From NCBI RefSeq assembly GCF_002776575.1, contig NZ_CP022548.1, forward strand, positions 1,689,001-1,753,000: DNA of 64,000 bases, read 5' to 3'. The notes beneath the pieces are model-generated. The model saw only the letters and a list, made by a program, of their open reading frames with translations, ran no database searches and was not told where the DNA came from. A program made the translations under genes and the position numbers. Of the stretch, positions 63,577 through 64,000 are shown one piece after another (the first letter of the stretch is position 1; each line of letters opens with the position of its first letter). The DNA comes from Sphingorhabdus sp. YGSMI21 (GTDB taxonomy: Bacteria > Pseudomonadota > Alphaproteobacteria > Sphingomonadales > Sphingomonadaceae).

Positions 63577-64000
63577 ATGACGCGGATATTGCACATATTG
63601 GATCACAGTCTGCCGCTGCACAGCGGCTATTGCTTTCGCACCCGGGCGATCATGAAGGCACAGATAGCCAGTGGCCTGACCGTCGCCGGTGTCACCGGCG
63701 TCCGGCAGAACCAGCATGGCTATGTAGCGGAACGATCGCTGGAGGAATTTGACGGTCTGCAGTTTTTCCGCACATTGGCGCAGGTTCAGGGGCCCTCGCC
63801 GATTCGCGAATGGCGCGAAGTTGCGGTTCTGGCGGAGCGAATCGAACAGGTCGTTCGCGAATGGCAGCCGGATGTCCTGCATGCCCATTCGCCAGCGCTC
63901 AATGGATTGGCCGCACTGCGTGTTGCCGAGAAAACGGGCTTGCCGCTGGTTTATGAAATTCGGGCATTCTGGGAGGACGCTGCGGTCGGCAACGGCACCG
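63577..64000 (+). CDS. Glycosyltransferase, exosortase A-associated (cut by window edge)
   Basis: The first 141 codons of a GT-B-type glycosyltransferase are present. ILHILDHSLPLHSGYCFRTRAI opens the fold, and DVLHAHSPALNGLAALRVA and LVYEIRAFWEDAA follow. I recall this pattern from Daro_2409-type exosortase A-associated transferases. The gene continues past 64000. It is divergent from the small gene and ligase and belongs to the same locus. Confidence 0.85.
   Translation, partial: MTRILHILDHSLPLHSGYCFRTRAIMKAQIASGLTVAGVTGVRQNQHGYVAERSLEEFDGLQFFRTLAQVQGPSPIREWREVAVLAERIEQVVREWQPDVLHAHSPALNGLAALRVAEKTGLPLVYEIRAFWEDAAVGNGT

Overview
The window looks like a piece of chromosome from an alphaproteobacterium of the Sphingomonadaceae, of the Sphingopyxis / Sphingorhabdus / Parasphingorhabdus kind. 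The reasons are the core order mutM-rpsT-dnaA, the linked ubiE-ubiB-coaBC-dut block, a Xanthomonas/Caulobacter-type TonB receptor, an exosortase A-associated glycan locus at the right edge, and overall protein similarity recalled from memory. No database search was run.

Layout. Positions 1-6.9 kb hold an accessory catabolic cluster on the + strand: FAH-fold hydrolase, FAD monooxygenase, meta-cleavage-type alpha/beta hydrolase, saccharopine-dehydrogenase-like reductase and a creatinase-like M24 protein. It ends in a decayed Rieske oxygenase. A 1.07 kb stretch without a convincing gene (6.9-8.0 kb) carries strong inverted repeats. Positions 8-24.3 kb form a pectin/oligogalacturonate utilisation locus: kduI, kduD, a carboxylesterase, a small lipoprotein, an acetyl-esterase-like hydrolase, a secreted pectate lyase, a TonB receptor, a LacI-family regulator, an MhpD-like hydratase, eda, kdgK and a DctP-DctQ-DctM TRAP transporter. 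Together they can capture and cut pectin, import uronates, and convert 5-keto-4-deoxyuronate to KDG, KDPG, pyruvate and glyceraldehyde-3-phosphate. Five near-identical pseudo-palindromes (consensus TGACACCGGTTACY) precede its transcription units and probably bind the LacI protein. The fifth drives a truncated secreted-protein gene next to a tRNA-Arg.

From 24.4 kb the content is mostly housekeeping: nth, an SDR, dapB, a Sir2 deacylase and a GFA-family protein. At 30.9-35.0 kb lies the most unusual locus. Two small ORFs of 52 and 56 codons encode paralogous peptides with a lasso/RiPP-leader-like Y-x-K-P-E-L motif and a shared GPS C-terminus. They sit directly upstream of a 1102-residue protein that fuses an ArsP/DUF318-type permease to FG-GAP/VCBS repeats and an ASPIC/UnbV domain. 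No maturation enzyme is visible nearby, so this may be an undescribed peptide/export system.

Positions 35-40.3 kb hold a MAPEG protein, an MFS transporter, a SnoaL-like remnant, a secreted protein and a large SARP-like/TPR regulator. Positions 40.6-64 kb are core: moeB-like, dut, coaBC, ubiB, ubiE, mutM, rpsT, dnaA, tRNA-Val, a cytochrome b561/cytochrome c pair, a TlpA-like thioredoxin, argH, lysA, a siroheme-synthase N-domain, TlyA, MscS, thiolase and dipeptide epimerase. The right end enters an exosortase A-associated glycan locus, including a 55-codon gene coupled to the O-ligase and a glycosyltransferase cut by the window edge. A 19-codon ORF with a near-perfect Shine-Dalgarno and its own terminator lies at 56.4 kb.
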